From Oncomelania hupensis (Eukaryota; Mollusca; Gastropoda; Littorinimorpha; Pomatiopsidae): a stretch of 64,000 nt of DNA. Shown here piece by piece: positions 21,514-32,668 of the stretch. How positions within the stretch are numbered: the first letter of the stretch is position 1; each line of letters begins with the position of its first letter. The DNA lies in contig CM072513.1 in NCBI GenBank assembly GCA_036898135.1, forward strand, positions 38,179,937 to 38,243,936, read 5' to 3'. The notes under the pieces were generated by a model. The model did no database searches. It was not told where the DNA came from and saw only the letters and a list, made by a program, of their open reading frames with translations. A program made the translations under genes and the position numbers.

Positions 21514-23149
21514 GTTTCATTGCCGAATAATTGGGAACAAAATATACCACATAGTAACAATACAGTATTTACTGTTCTTATAATTTGTAGAACACTTACC
21601 AACTTTAAAATCTTCCCAGCACGAGGGTCTGGTGAAAGTAGGCTTACTGAATGTACAGAATTTAAATCCAGCCACTCGACATGAGACGTCCTTAGCTGCA
21701 AGCTGGCACACTTTAAAACAACAACCACTGAGTCCTCCCCGGACAGACCTCAAGGCTTGTTTGCTCCAGCCTGTCTCTTGTACGTTCATTACCTAACGGG
21801 TTTTTCTAAAAGTACCGTTAAAAAGACCATTTCCGGAAATATATCCATAGGCAAAAAAGCATCAGGATAATAACGGCAGCAGGATAAATATTACAAGGAA
21901 AAAACATTTTTAAAAGTCACAGGTGTATCAATACCCCTAATAAACAATGTCAGGAACACTCGTAAAAGTGACAGTGTTGGAGGGGGACAGAAAAAAGGGG
22001 GTATGGGTTATGTGTGTGTGTGTGTGTGCGTGTTTTTGCGTGTACGTTTATTTGTTTGTTTGTTTGTGTGTGTGTACGTGTGTGTGTGTTATTCCTGGAT
22101 GACGTGACCCTTCGTGTACATGTGCAAACAGCTGAAACATATTAAATTGTGTGAAACAGCAAAACAGCATGCATATATGTGTAAAACAACCAACATAAAA
22201 CAACACGCAGACGTTGCTCAGCCTAAATGCCATCAACACAAGACTATATAAAGTATAATTATTTATTAAAAAGAATCTGCTCTAGTTTCACTGGTATTCA
22301 TATACACCTATCAAGCTGAGATATTTTTTGCGGTATGCATTTACCTGCGTGACTTTATTATGTGCATTTACTTGTGTTATTTTGTTGTATCCATTATAAA
22401 GCTTGTGCATTCTCTACATCAGAAAGTAACAAGCAACACAGTAAGCATGTTAATAATCATTGATCGAGGAAGGGGCAACCACCACCAGTTTTAACAGGAA
22501 TAACAGGCCTACCTGAATGTTTTTCGATCAGTTGTACCGCACGGAGAAGAAGTCACAGCATTATACATTCTATCACAGACTGCATTATTCAACATGCACA
22601 TAATGAGTTTTTATGTCATTAGAACTAAAGTAGATCCAGCAAAACTGCCTGGAAAAAACAACAACTAAACATCCATATGAACATCTTTTTTTTTTTTTTA
22701 AATCAGTTTATAGTCCCCTCTCTTCCCGTTAAGGATTTTCAGAGAGGAGACTAGTTATGATGATCATAACATAACACGTTACATAGTAAGACGAGTTATA
22801 AATGTATTAAGATTAAAATAAAATTAAGATAAAAGAGTTGGTTTTCATACATAGTTATATGAACATCAACAAACAGGCCTACCGGTTCGAACAACTCATT
22901 ATCAAAGCACTGTAACGCAATGTATCACAAAGCTTCAGTCAAAAGATACAAGAAATAACACACTACAATGCACTAGTAATGATAAAGCAGGCTATAAAAG
23001 TCGAGGATTCAAATGATGCTTGCTAAAACAGGGTGCATATTTCTAATACTGCGATATACTTAGTTTATTTTCCTACACACAGTCAAATTGCGCACGCCTT
23101 TTGTTCCAAGTATCAGCCAAGCAATGTTTCACGAATGAACACTGAAGAT
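21514..23149. other. Unassigned stretch with a (GT)n run
   Basis: Holds a GT-rich microsatellite at 22011-22091 and AT-rich unique-looking DNA. No supported gene. Confidence 0.5.
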
Positions 23150-23397
23150 TAACGTCTACACCCAACATTGGCGATATGGCAGACAGAGAATATCCATCCC
23201 AGAGAAGTCAGAGGGGGTAGGGATCTAAATCAACACTGAACCACTACTGCAATATCTGCTTTTATGCCCAAGCCAAACTGGTACACAAACTAAACTATTA
23301 CCAATTATTACTGTTTGCTCTATTTCCCTACAAATTGGGCATAAAACCAGATAGGCCTACTGCCGCGAACGCTACCACTGAGCTACGGCGGTGGGAC
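23150..23397 (-). mobile_element. SINE family C, copy 2
   Basis: On the minus strand the head reads CCACCGCCGTAGCTCAGTGG and TAGCGTTCGCGG. The distal block ATTGGCGATATGGCAGACAG (low coordinates) is shared with 14393-14605. The middle differs between copies. Confidence 0.65.
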
Positions 23398-23717
23398 AAG
23401 TTTCACGAGTTCGTTAATCTCAGACTGTGTAGTTCGGCTTTATGCTAACTGCTGTCGCACACAACTTCGAAGTACTAACCATAAAATTACAAAGACTGCA
23501 CTTTGTGCTTGATTCATACTAACCTTGAATATGCCCGGCCCGTACTATGCGGTATCCTATTGGTCTCCGTGTCAGCGACTCTCACAACAGTGAGAACGTT
23601 CCCTCCACTCCCTACACACCCACGAAAGCGGTACAATTCGCTACGGTGACTCGAGTAAAGCTGTCTCCAGCCGACCCTGTCAGATTTGCTAGGCTGATAC
23701 AATACAATAGGCACTGA

Positions 23718-24014
23718 CCGGTGTCACATCCTTCAAGTTCCGGGTCTCCTAGTTTATCCGAGCGCATTTGCGCATGCGCTAGGTCATGTCGGGCCGGCTT
23801 TTTCACGAAGTTCTTAGGCGTCATAACCCTAACCCTAACCCAAACCCTAACCCTAAACTCTTAACTCTAACCCAAATCCTAACCCTAACCCTTACGAAGA
23901 CTATGATAGCACTGTGCGCATGCGTCGAATTTTGTAACGCGTCGATTAATTAGAATGCTCCCATTCGCTCCCAGCCCAGCTAAGATACTAGGAACTGTGA
24001 GGATGTCACACCGG
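23718..24014 (-). mobile_element. MITE T with telomere-like core, copy 2 (inverted)
   Basis: Reverse-complement copy of 16484-16779. Ends are CCGGTGTCACATCC and GGATGTCACACCGG, inverted repeats with one mismatch. The CCCTAA-type core is at 23823-23894 and keeps the variants seen in copy 1, such as CCCAAA and ACTCTTAACTCTAA. Confidence 0.82.
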
Positions 24015-24127
24015 GACAAGTCTTGCGACAGTATAGGACTTTTCGCAAACTTTGTTTGACAAGAGTCAAACATTGAAATTATTGTTTTGTTTTCCTTCTT
24101 TTTTGTTTTCCCAGAATTATCTGGCGA

Positions 24128-24238
24128 ATCAGAACGAGGCAAATGTTGGCCTGTCGGTCGATCTGTTCGTCCGTTGTACGCCATAACTCAAAAACCGTTG
24201 AACGGATTTTGACTAAGCTTCTTATGAACATTGCCTAC
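24128..24238 (+). repeat. Dispersed repeat, left member of an inverted pair
   Basis: AATCAGAACGAGGCAAATG...GAACGGATTTTGACTAAGCT...AACATTGCCTA is repeated on the opposite strand at 26789-27005, on the other side of the RTE fragment. Confidence 0.7.
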
Positions 24239-24387
24239 GTAGGTCTCTTACTGAAGAGGGCCCATTATTTGAAGTACCCGCATATCCAAACTCAACAAAA
24301 TCGCTTTAGCCGTTTTTGAGAAATTGAGCAAAACGTGTGCGGCAACAAAATGACTGTAGTAGTCTTGACTTTTGCGGTAGAACAAAT

Positions 24388-26786
24388 ATGATGTCAGATG
24401 CCCTTGCAGACCACAAAGGCACAGTCAGCATAGGGTGTCACGTGGGGTTTATGGGTTACTGGGCTCTGCACAATGGAATGCTGTAACCCTCACGCTTTAT
24501 TCGATGGGAACCGCTAGTTAGTCACCCGCTGAATTACTTTAATACATTTATTTGTTTAGCTCGGTCTGTGTTAAGGCTGGGGTTCAGAGATAGATAGAAA
24601 AAATGGTAAAAGATCCCTGTCACACTAGCTTTCACACGGCTATGAATCATATGTAGTCCAGCCACTTGATAACAGTTAAAATCACACATTTATTTCTTCT
24701 ACTCTATACAAGATCTTCGATGTGCGAATCTACCTTAAACTGTCATAAGTCAATGCAAATAATTCGATCGCTTATAGTCTATGCAGCTGTTATGTCTTCA
24801 TCGGGCACTGGCTGCTAGATTTCATGAAGATTGGACTACTGTGGTCCGATTTACTACAGTTCTGAAGAGTGGACTACTGTGGTCCTTTTGCTATCAGTTT
24901 GGGTGCACTTTTGCTTATGCACTTAACTGCAGTATTATGTGTTTGAAGTCCTTCGTTGAGGTAGCTTCTGGTACACGCGGTGTCGTCGTGTAGTTTGGTC
25001 CCAAGCCACGCTGTGGGGTCTTGCAGGGGGTTTTCCAGGGTTGCTCCCTCAGTCTTGTGCTGTAGGGGCTAAACAGCCAACTTGGTTTTCCTGTGGAGTT
25101 GGGCGCACGGGATAGCTCGCCTGCTCGTCTGTAATATAAGAGACGAAATTCTGCACAACCCTGAATAATCAGTTTGTGCAGAGCGTCTCACTGAAAGCCA
25201 AAGTAGCCCTCAGTGATAGCTCCACATCTCTATACATAAGCGACGAACATTCTGCTACGTCCGTGGTCCACTGGAATCTCAACTCTAAGTTTTTATACAA
25301 ACATAAATATCAATCGTGGCTAACTACACACATACAGAATTAATAATAATAGAAACATTCACTGGTACAGCCACTGGTCTGCAATCATACATATAGGTTC
25401 AACGACAGTGGTTCCGTCAGGTATACAACATGGCAGCGCAACCGGTCGTGTTTCGCCACGTGGTCACGCAAATTCGGATTAACAATTTACATATATGCAT
25501 AGCAAATTCTACAAACATAATTTCAACAATAATATAAATATATCACAATGAAACAGAAGTATGTTCATTTACCTGTTTGACAAAGTCAGGCCTCGTGGCT
25601 ACTTGATAGAATTCTAAGATTCTAAAGTCCTATTTCCTGGTCTATGAGTGAAGATAGTTCTCTGCTCCGGTCTAGCTGTGTAGACTTCGGTGTCTTTCGT
25701 AGCACTGACTTAAGCTATGCTAGGTTTTGACCCAGTCAGAACCGGCTCTAACCGCTCTGCCTGCGTCTCATTGGTTAAAACTTTCAGATTCAAGGCACAC
25801 AGTGCTGACGTCACTAACTGCCTGCGTCAAGCTCGCAGTGTGTGTACCTCCTATACTGTAATCAGCTGCTGTGTAATACTCTAACTTTCTAAAGTTACAA
25901 GGACTAAACAAGGCTAAATAGTAAATAGGCAGAGTAAAACTAGTCATCTCGTCACATAGGGGGAAGAGCAATCTCCAACCTCCGTTTTGCAGATGACATT
26001 GATGGTTTGGCTGGAGAGGAACAAGAACTTGAACAGATGGTACAGAGGCTTGACACCACCTCCAGAGCCTATGGAATGGAAATAAGTGCAGAGAAGACCA
26101 AAATGATGACCAACACCAATGGCATCAACACGGACATCAAAGTCCAAGGCCAATCCCTCAACACAGTGCATAGCTTCAAATATTTAGGAGCCATTGTATT
26201 AGACAATGGGTCCCGACAGGGAGTCCTCTCCAGGATCGCACAAACAACTGCTGCCCTGGCGAGGTTAAAACCAATTTGGAAAGACAGGACCATCAGTCTA
26301 CAATCCAAGGTAAGGCTGCTGCGCTCCCTTGTCATCTCCATCTTCCTATACGCTTGCGAAACATGGACCCTCACAGCAGATCTCCAACGAAAAATACAAA
26401 GCATGGAGATGAGGTGCTACAGAAGACTTCTGGGCATTTCCTATACCCAGCACATCACCAACGACGAAGTCCGACAGATCATCACACAAGCCATTGGACA
26501 ACACGATGACCTGCTCACAGTGAGGAAAAAACGTAAACTCCGATGGTATGTCCACGTCACCAGATCATCAGGTCTTGCAAAGACCATCCTGCAATGCACA
26601 GTGCAAGGAGGTAGAAGAAGAGGGAGACCGAAAAAGAGGTGGAAGGACAACATTCGAGAATGGACTGGTCTGACACTGAGCAAAACAATCAGGGTTGCTG
26701 AGGACAGGGAAAGATGGAGTACGCTGGTTAAACGATCATGTGTGGTGCCCCTACGACCTCCGAGTTATGGGATAGGATAGGATAGA
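24388..26786 (+). mobile_element. RTE LINE fragment, split by a solo LTR
   Basis: Pieces at 24388-24435 and 25957-26786 join in frame once the LTR and one copy of TAGGG are removed. The product, about 290 residues, starts within RT: SDALADHKGTVSIGG, then NLRFADDIDGLAG with the catalytic ADD. It continues through FKYLGAIV, YACETWTLTADLQRKIQSME, CYRRLLGISYTQHITNDEV and GGRRRGRPKKRW, motifs typical of the RTE clade C-terminus. It stops at 26778 and ends in GGGATAGGATAGGATAG. Endonuclease and most of RT are missing. Relatives: 15313-15468, 38804-39087, 42945-43100, 43469-43925, 53476-54025, 62650-63497. Confidence 0.88.
24436..25956 (-). mobile_element. Solo LTR, family 1
   Basis: A 1521-bp LTR on the minus strand, with a 5-bp target duplication TAGGG at 24431-24435 and 25957-25961. 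It interrupts an RTE fragment; the related uninterrupted site is at 62711-62725. No internal retrotransposon sequence remains, as expected after LTR-LTR recombination. Confidence 0.93.
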
Positions 26787-26788
26787 TG

Positions 26789-27005
26789 CTAGGCAATGTT
26801 TCTATGAAGTTTAGTCAAAATCCGTTAAGTGTTTGTTTGTGTGTGTAGGTGTGTGGGTGTGTATTGGTGTGTGTGTAGGTGTGTGGGTGTGTATTGGTGT
26901 GTGTGTAGGTGAGTGTGTGTGTGCGTGTGGGTGTGCATGTGTGTGTAAATGGCGCCAGCGGACCAACAGACGGTCAGACCGGCATTTGGCTCGTTCTGAT
27001 TCTCG
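26789..27005 (-). repeat. Dispersed repeat, right member of inverted pair, with (GT)n
   Basis: Inverse of 24128-24238, with an expanded GT/GTGTGGGTGT run (26829-26945) inserted in its middle. Confidence 0.7.
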
Positions 27006-27876
27006 TCTAGTTAAAAAGTATGGTCAGATAGATCTGGAAATACAAAAAAGGCGAACATTCAAAGCTTATCCGTCGTTTTAAGCACCCTCTTTGTTTTTGG
27101 CAACAATGTATATTCCTAGGTAGGCTTATACTCATTGTCACGAAAACAAAACTAAACTTCTTGAGGCCCAGGTCCTGTAGGGCTGTAAAATCAAGTTAAA
27201 GATATAAGGTGGTGGTGGGAGGGGGGGAATCTCAGGGAGGAGAGGAACGGGGGGGGGAGGAGAAGAACAGGTAGGGTTGGGGGAGGGAGGGAGAGGAAGT
27301 GCTGCCTGAAATTTGTGAAATGGAAACAAAGTACTGCCCATTTTGTTTGCAATGAACGTTAGCAGACAAAAAAAACAACTAGATTTATTGGCATTTCTTC
27401 AAAGCCAGAATTGTGTTTATGAGTTATTTCGATGTTTAATTTCAAGTCAAACAAAGCAGCATATTGAGCGCGATTAAAGTTGCTGCCGCTGGCAAAGTTT
27501 CTGTTTTGTTAGCAGGGGTATACCTATTACATAAAATGCCACCACTGCACTTCTTGGTGGATGTTTGGAGGTCATGTACACTCGAAGCTAGAGGTCATAC
27601 ACACTCACAGGTGTGTATTCAGACAGGCGTGAAGCTCTCAGGCTGTGGACAGTGTATCGTATCACAATAGGTATCAAGGCACGTATAGTCTTACACACAG
27701 ACCCATGCCTTATACCTTATTCGAAGATCATTATTGCCGTTTCAAGTTCCGTATAAGTAATAATACGAAAGTATTCTTCACTGTCTACATTATCCGGAAA
27801 TACATTTATTTACCCACTCCGCCCCCACTAACACCTCAAAAGCTTTGCATTAGTTTGAATTTTCTGTATATTTCAC
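27006..27876. other. Unassigned stretch
   Basis: A G-rich purine tract is at 27208-27300. No supported gene. Confidence 0.5.
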
Positions 27877-28473
27877 ATACCTGTCAAGGGGTTTTCGGGT
27901 TGTGGTGTAGTAATTTAACAGAAAAACCATAGCAAATGGAGGTTTGGTGTAGCACTAATGTGAATCACGCGATTCGCAACAAAACTGGTAACTTCTGCAT
28001 CCAATATAAACACACACATCCAATGTGTTTACAAATTTATTGTAAAATCTTGTTAATGCACAACACTTTAGCTATTATCATTATCATTATCATTATAAAC
28101 ATTTTCATGTACGTTTTTCAAAATAAAAGTGAAAATGCAAAAAAAATAAAAATAAAACATACAGACAGAAAATAAGCTAGGCAATCATAAAAAAACAAAC
28201 AAAAAAAAAAACAAGGGAGACAATCACAAAGACTGATTGTAGACTGAAGTTCTGAACGAACACGTGTTGCGGAAGTGCGGTGCTTTTACTAAGTGTCTTT
28301 AAACCGGACTCGACCGGAACAGACTTCTTTCGCGCGAAAACCCCCTGGCTTGGTTAAAAAATATTATCGTCACTTTTGAAAAATTGCGTAGCAGCTTTGT
28401 GATACGCCGTAGCAATGGGAAAATGTTTAAAATGCGTAGCGCTACGCAAAAATCCGTAGCACTTGACAGGTAT
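27877..28473. mobile_element. Small TIR element (putative)
   Basis: ATACCTGTCAAG at 27877-27888 and its exact inverse at 28462-28473 bound a 597-bp segment without coding capacity. The flanking 8-mers TATTTCAC and GATTTCAT agree at six of eight bases, which would suit an old hAT-type insertion. The right end has repeated GCGTAGC words. Only one copy is in the window, so this is a tentative call. Confidence 0.5.
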
Positions 28474-28689
28474 GATTTCATTTTCCATTTCGATTAGCAC
28501 TTTGGGGTGACGCACACCCTGAATATGTTTCATTAAAGCAACGTCGAACTCGATTAGTTAATCAGCCTACTTGGCTGATTGACAATAGTTGGAATTGAAT
28601 ACAACCACCAAACGAAACCAAGAATGAACCAAGCGCACAGCACCCCCCAATCCATTCAGCAGTGAATGAGTACCTGGCTCCGTTTAAAC

Positions 28690-28738
28690 CGGGAAGGTTA
28701 GGCGGTGCAGTGAAGGAGAGGAGGTGGGAACCGCCCTC
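28690..28738 (+). repeat. Probable SINE fragment
   Basis: Gapped match to the reverse complement of 12010-12075 (GGGAAGGTTAGGCGG...CCCTCA). It ends where the THAP-bearing TIR element begins. Confidence 0.4.
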
Positions 28739-28740
28739 AA

Positions 28741-29176
28741 TGGGCTCTATGCACAAAGGCGTGGCGGTCACGTGCTGCGGGAATAACACAGCGTGCTCGA
28801 GTTTGAAAATGGTGAAGTACTGTACTGCGTTTGGATGCTCTAATTCCGACGTAAAACCCTTATGCAAAGAAAAGAACATTTCCTTTCATCGATTTCCACG
28901 GAAAGATGAAATATTGATGAACTCTAAACTGGATGTCAGTGCCAAATCGCTCTTTAAAAAAAAAAGCCTGTCCCCTCATAATAATTTGTCTGTAATCATT
29001 CTTGAACGAATGTGCTATGTTCAAAACATCACAATATCCCAAAATGTCGGTAAAGTTAAAATTTTTAAGCAGCATTGGAGTGCACGCGAGCGAGCTAAAA
29101 GAAGCCATGACCGCTTTGTTATTCCCGCGCCACGTGACCATGCCGCTTTCGCGCGCCGACTTGTGCATAGAACCCA
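28741..29176 (+). mobile_element. TIR element carrying a THAP-like exon
   Basis: The ends are inverted: TGGGCTCTATGCACAA at left, TTGTGCATAGAACCCA at right. A second inverted block, GGTCACGTG..GCGGGAATAACA, lies inside each end. No clear target duplication was seen. Between the ends lies the start of a THAP-type zinc finger (28809-28913). THAP domains are found in P-element-type transposases and in host proteins, so this may be a nonautonomous derivative of such a transposon. Confidence 0.6.
28809..28913 (+). pseudogene. THAP-domain N-terminus, truncated
   Basis: About 35 residues beginning MVKYCTAFGCSN and continuing to ISFHRFPRKDE. The first two zinc-binding cysteines and the FHRFP motif of the C2CH THAP family are present. 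The conserved Trp, the later Cys-x2-His and the AVPTIF-like end cannot be found downstream in any frame, so the domain is incomplete. It may be an exon of a split gene or a transposase relic; its position inside inverted repeats favours the second. Confidence 0.65.
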
Positions 29177-29379
29177 TCTCTCTCCAACAATGGGAAGTTT
29201 ACGAGAACATCACATTGTTTTGCACGTTCATACCTTTCCTGTCTCTAACACATTGTGTTGCATGTTCACAACTTTCCTGTCTCTAACAATAATTATTTTT
29301 CTTGATATTGTTTGCCAATATTTAGAATTTATTTTGTTTGAACGTATTTATTTAACGGTCTATTATCTATGTTGTTATA
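29177..29379. repeat. Short tandem duplication
   Basis: Two tandem, slightly diverged ~38-bp copies (29209-29288) with the shared words TTTCCTGTCTCTAACA. Otherwise nothing recognised. Confidence 0.6.
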
Positions 29380-30267
29380 TACTACTCAAAATAATTGAAG
29401 GGCCACTCTCATATTTCATTTAGTTAAATTATTTTTTGCTGCTATCAATAATATCGCTTATATTGCTTACATGTATTTCAAAACTTATCCTGTACAGTAA
29501 CATTCAAGACAATCTTATTCTGACAAGTAATCCCATGTGTCAGTTTTGAACTTTCTGCACTGAGTTGAAAAACAAACACAATTTTTACCCAAAAAAAATG
29601 ACCATAATTTACTGTTGTCTTGCTAATAAAGCAAATTTTCAACATTAAAAAGTGATTTGCACGCGAAAGGCTTGCATTTTGTGAGTTCAGTTCAACAATC
29701 GGCGCTTTTTTCTGGGTATAAATGGCAGCGCTTTTGCTGCTTTTCTAACCATGCCCCCAAGGCGACGATTGACTGATGCGGATAGAGGCAGAGCTATTGC
29801 ATGGCTTCAGGAAGGGGTGGTGGTGAGAGAAGTTGGCAGGCGGCTGGGAGTGTCCCACTCCGTTGTCCAAAGGCTGCGGGAGCGCTTTAACAACACTGGA
29901 AGCGTCCATGAACCAAGAAGGTCCGGGCGACCCCGCGTTACCACTGCAAGACAAGACCATTTCATCACCCTGTCAGCTCTGAGGATGAGGTCCGCTACAG
30001 CAAACACCATCAGAAGACAGCTTCACGCAGCCAGCAATGTTAACGTCAGCGACCAGACAATTCGCAACCGTCTACAAGAGGCAAACCTGCGATCAAGACG
30101 ACCAGCAGTACGGCCTTTGCTCACCCCAGCTCATCGTGCAGCACGTTTGGCCTGGGCTCGGCGTCATTTGGTGTGGACTAGCCAACATTGGTCAAGGGTG
30201 CTCTTTACAGACGAGTCTCGGTTCTTCTTGTCTTTCAACGATCGTCGAGTGAATGTTTGGAGGCGTC

Positions 30268-32028
30268 TGTCACGTGGGGTTTATGGTTGTTACTGGGCTC
30301 TGCACAATGGATGCGTAACCCTCACGCTTTATTCGATGGGAACCGCTAGTGAGTCACCCGCTGAATTACTTTAATAAATTTATTTGTTTAGCTCGGTCTG
30401 TGTTCTACACTTACAACTATTCTAAGTTATTCTACTTCTACTGTTATCTAATTTTATTGTACCTAGATCCGGTTATACCCAATTCCTATTATACACAGAT
30501 CCTGGCTAGGCTCGCCAATGAAAGTGTCACGTGGGGTTTATGGTTGTTACTGGGCTCTGCATAATGGATGCGTAACCCTCACGCTTTATTCGATGGGAAC
30601 CGCTAGTGAGTCACCCGCTGAATTACTTTAATAAATTTATTTGTTTAGCTCGGTCTGTGTTAAGGCCGATAGATATATAGAGAGATAGATAGAAAAATGG
30701 TAAAAGATCACTGTCACACTAGCTTTCACACGGCTATGAATCGTATGTAGTCCAGCCACTTGATAACAGTTAAAATCACACATTTATTTCTTCTACTCTA
30801 TACAAGATTTTCGATGTACTAATCTACCTTAAAAAGTCTTAAGTCACTGCAAATAATTCGATCGCTGATAGTCTATGCAGCTGTTATGTCTTCATAGGGC
30901 ACTGGCTACTAAAGTTCTGAAGAGTGGACTACTGTGGTCCTTTTGCTATCAGTTTGGGTGCACTTTTGCTTATGCACTTAACTGTCACGTAGTGGGTTTG
31001 AAGTCCTTCGTTGAGGTAGCTTCTGGTACACGATGTATCGTCGTGTAGTTTGGTCCCTTGCCACGCTGTGGGGTCTTGCAGGGTGTTTTCCAGGGTTGCT
31101 CTCTCAGGCTTGTGCTGTAGAGGCTAAACAGCCAACTCGTCGTTTCTTTGGAGTTGGGCGCACGGGATAGCTCGCCTGCTCGTCTGTAATCATAAGAGAC
31201 GAACTTCTGCACAACCTTGAATAATAGGTTTGTGCAGAGCGTCTCACTGAAAGCCAAAGTAGCCCTCAGTGATAGCTCCACATCTCTATACATAAGCGAC
31301 GAACATTCTGCCACGCCTGTGGTCCACTGGAATCTCAACTCTACTTTCCTATACATACATAAATATAAGTCGTGGCTAACTACACACATACAGAATTAAT
31401 AATAATATAAACATTCACTGGTACAGCCACTGGTCTGCAAACATACATATAGGTTCAACAACAGTGGTTCCGTACATAATTCAAGATGGCGTCGGCCGAT
31501 CGTGCTTAACACGTGTTCAGCTTTTCCACGTGGTAAGGCAAATTCGGATTAACAATTCACATCTATGCATGGCAAATTCTACAAACATAATTTCAACAAT
31601 AATATAAATATATCACGATGAAACAGAAGTATGTTCATTTACCTGTTTGACAATGTCAGGCTCGTGGCTACTTGAGTGAATTCTAAGATTCTCAAGTCCT
31701 GCTTCCTGGTCTATTCAGTGGAGGTATTGCTCTATTCAGGTGTAGCTGTGTACCCTGTGGCGTCTTACTCTCAACTGACCTAATACCTGGTTTGGACTGA
31801 ATCCGCCAGAACTGGATCTAGCCGCTCAGCCTGAGTCCTGATTGGTTCAAACTTTACGATTCACGCACACAGTGCTGACGTCACTACACTGCCTGCGTCA
31901 AGCTCGCGGTTTGTGTACCTCCGTATACGGTAATCGTCTGCTGTATATTACACTAACTTTCTAAGGTTACAATTTCTAAACAAGGCTAAATAGTAAATAG
32001 GCAGGGTAAAACTAGTCCTCTCGCGACA
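30268..32028 (-). mobile_element. Deleted LTR family 1 retrotransposon
   Basis: The target duplication GCGTC lies at 30263-30267 and 32029-32033. On its own strand the order is a complete 5' LTR (32028-30525, 1504 bp), about 120 bp of leader (30524-30405), then only the last 137 bp of the 3' LTR (30404-30268). All coding sequence and most of the 3' LTR were lost in one deletion after insertion, because the outer ends and target duplication are intact. Confidence 0.88.
30511..30517 (-). promoter_or_regulatory. Candidate primer-binding site
   Basis: Seven bases after the 5' LTR, the minus strand reads TGGCGAGCC, starting with the TGG that pairs with a tRNA 3' CCA. I cannot name the tRNA. It is the only place in the window where the leader of this LTR family is visible. 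Confidence 0.5.
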
Positions 32029-32668
32029 GCGTCCACGGGAGCGTTTTGCTGATGCGACGGTGCGCGAGCATGACCGCTTTGGTGGTGGATCTGTCATGAT
32101 GTGGGATGGCCTCGCATTAAACTTCAGAACACCCCTGCTCCAAATTCATGGCAACTTAAACGGTATTGGCTACAGGGATGACGTCCTATAACCTAGGGTT
32201 CTCCCAGCTCTGCGGGCCATTGGGGGAAGGTGCCATACTACAGGACGATAATGCCAGACCTCACCGAGCGCGTATCGTCAATGACTTCCTGCAGCAACAG
32301 CACGCTGTATAATACACTAACTTTCTAAGGTTACAATTTCTAAACAAGGCTAAATAGTAAATAGGCAGGGTAAAACTAGTCCTCTCGCGACAGCGTCCAC
32401 GGGAGCGTTTTGCTGATGCGACGGTGCGCGAGCATGACCGCTTTGGTGGTGGATCTGTCATGATGTGGGATGGCCTCGCATTAAACTTCAGAACACCCCT
32501 GCTCCAAATTCATGGCAACTTAAACAGTATTGGCTACAGGGATGACGTCCTATAACCTAGGGTTCTCCCAGCTCTGCGGGCCATTGGGGAAGGTGCCATA
32601 CTACAGGACGATAATGCCAGACCTCACCGAGCGCGTATCGTCAATGACTTCCTGCAGCAACAGCACGT
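31941..32668. repeat. 364-bp tandem duplication
   Basis: 31941-32304 is repeated at 32305-32668 with only a few differences (CGGTATTGG/CAGTATTGG; one extra G in a G run). The unit covers the end of the LTR, the target repeat and part of the Tc1 transposase. It therefore arose after the LTR insertion, or is an assembly artefact. Confidence 0.9.

Noticed and set aside
23514..24184. Minus-strand frames around MITE T copy 2
   Set aside because: They translate the MITE and its telomere-like core; the same words appear in the other copy.
28562..29177. Minus-strand genes over the THAP element
   Set aside because: The frames mirror the inverted ends of the element (both strands start MGSMHK), so they are products of the terminal repeats.
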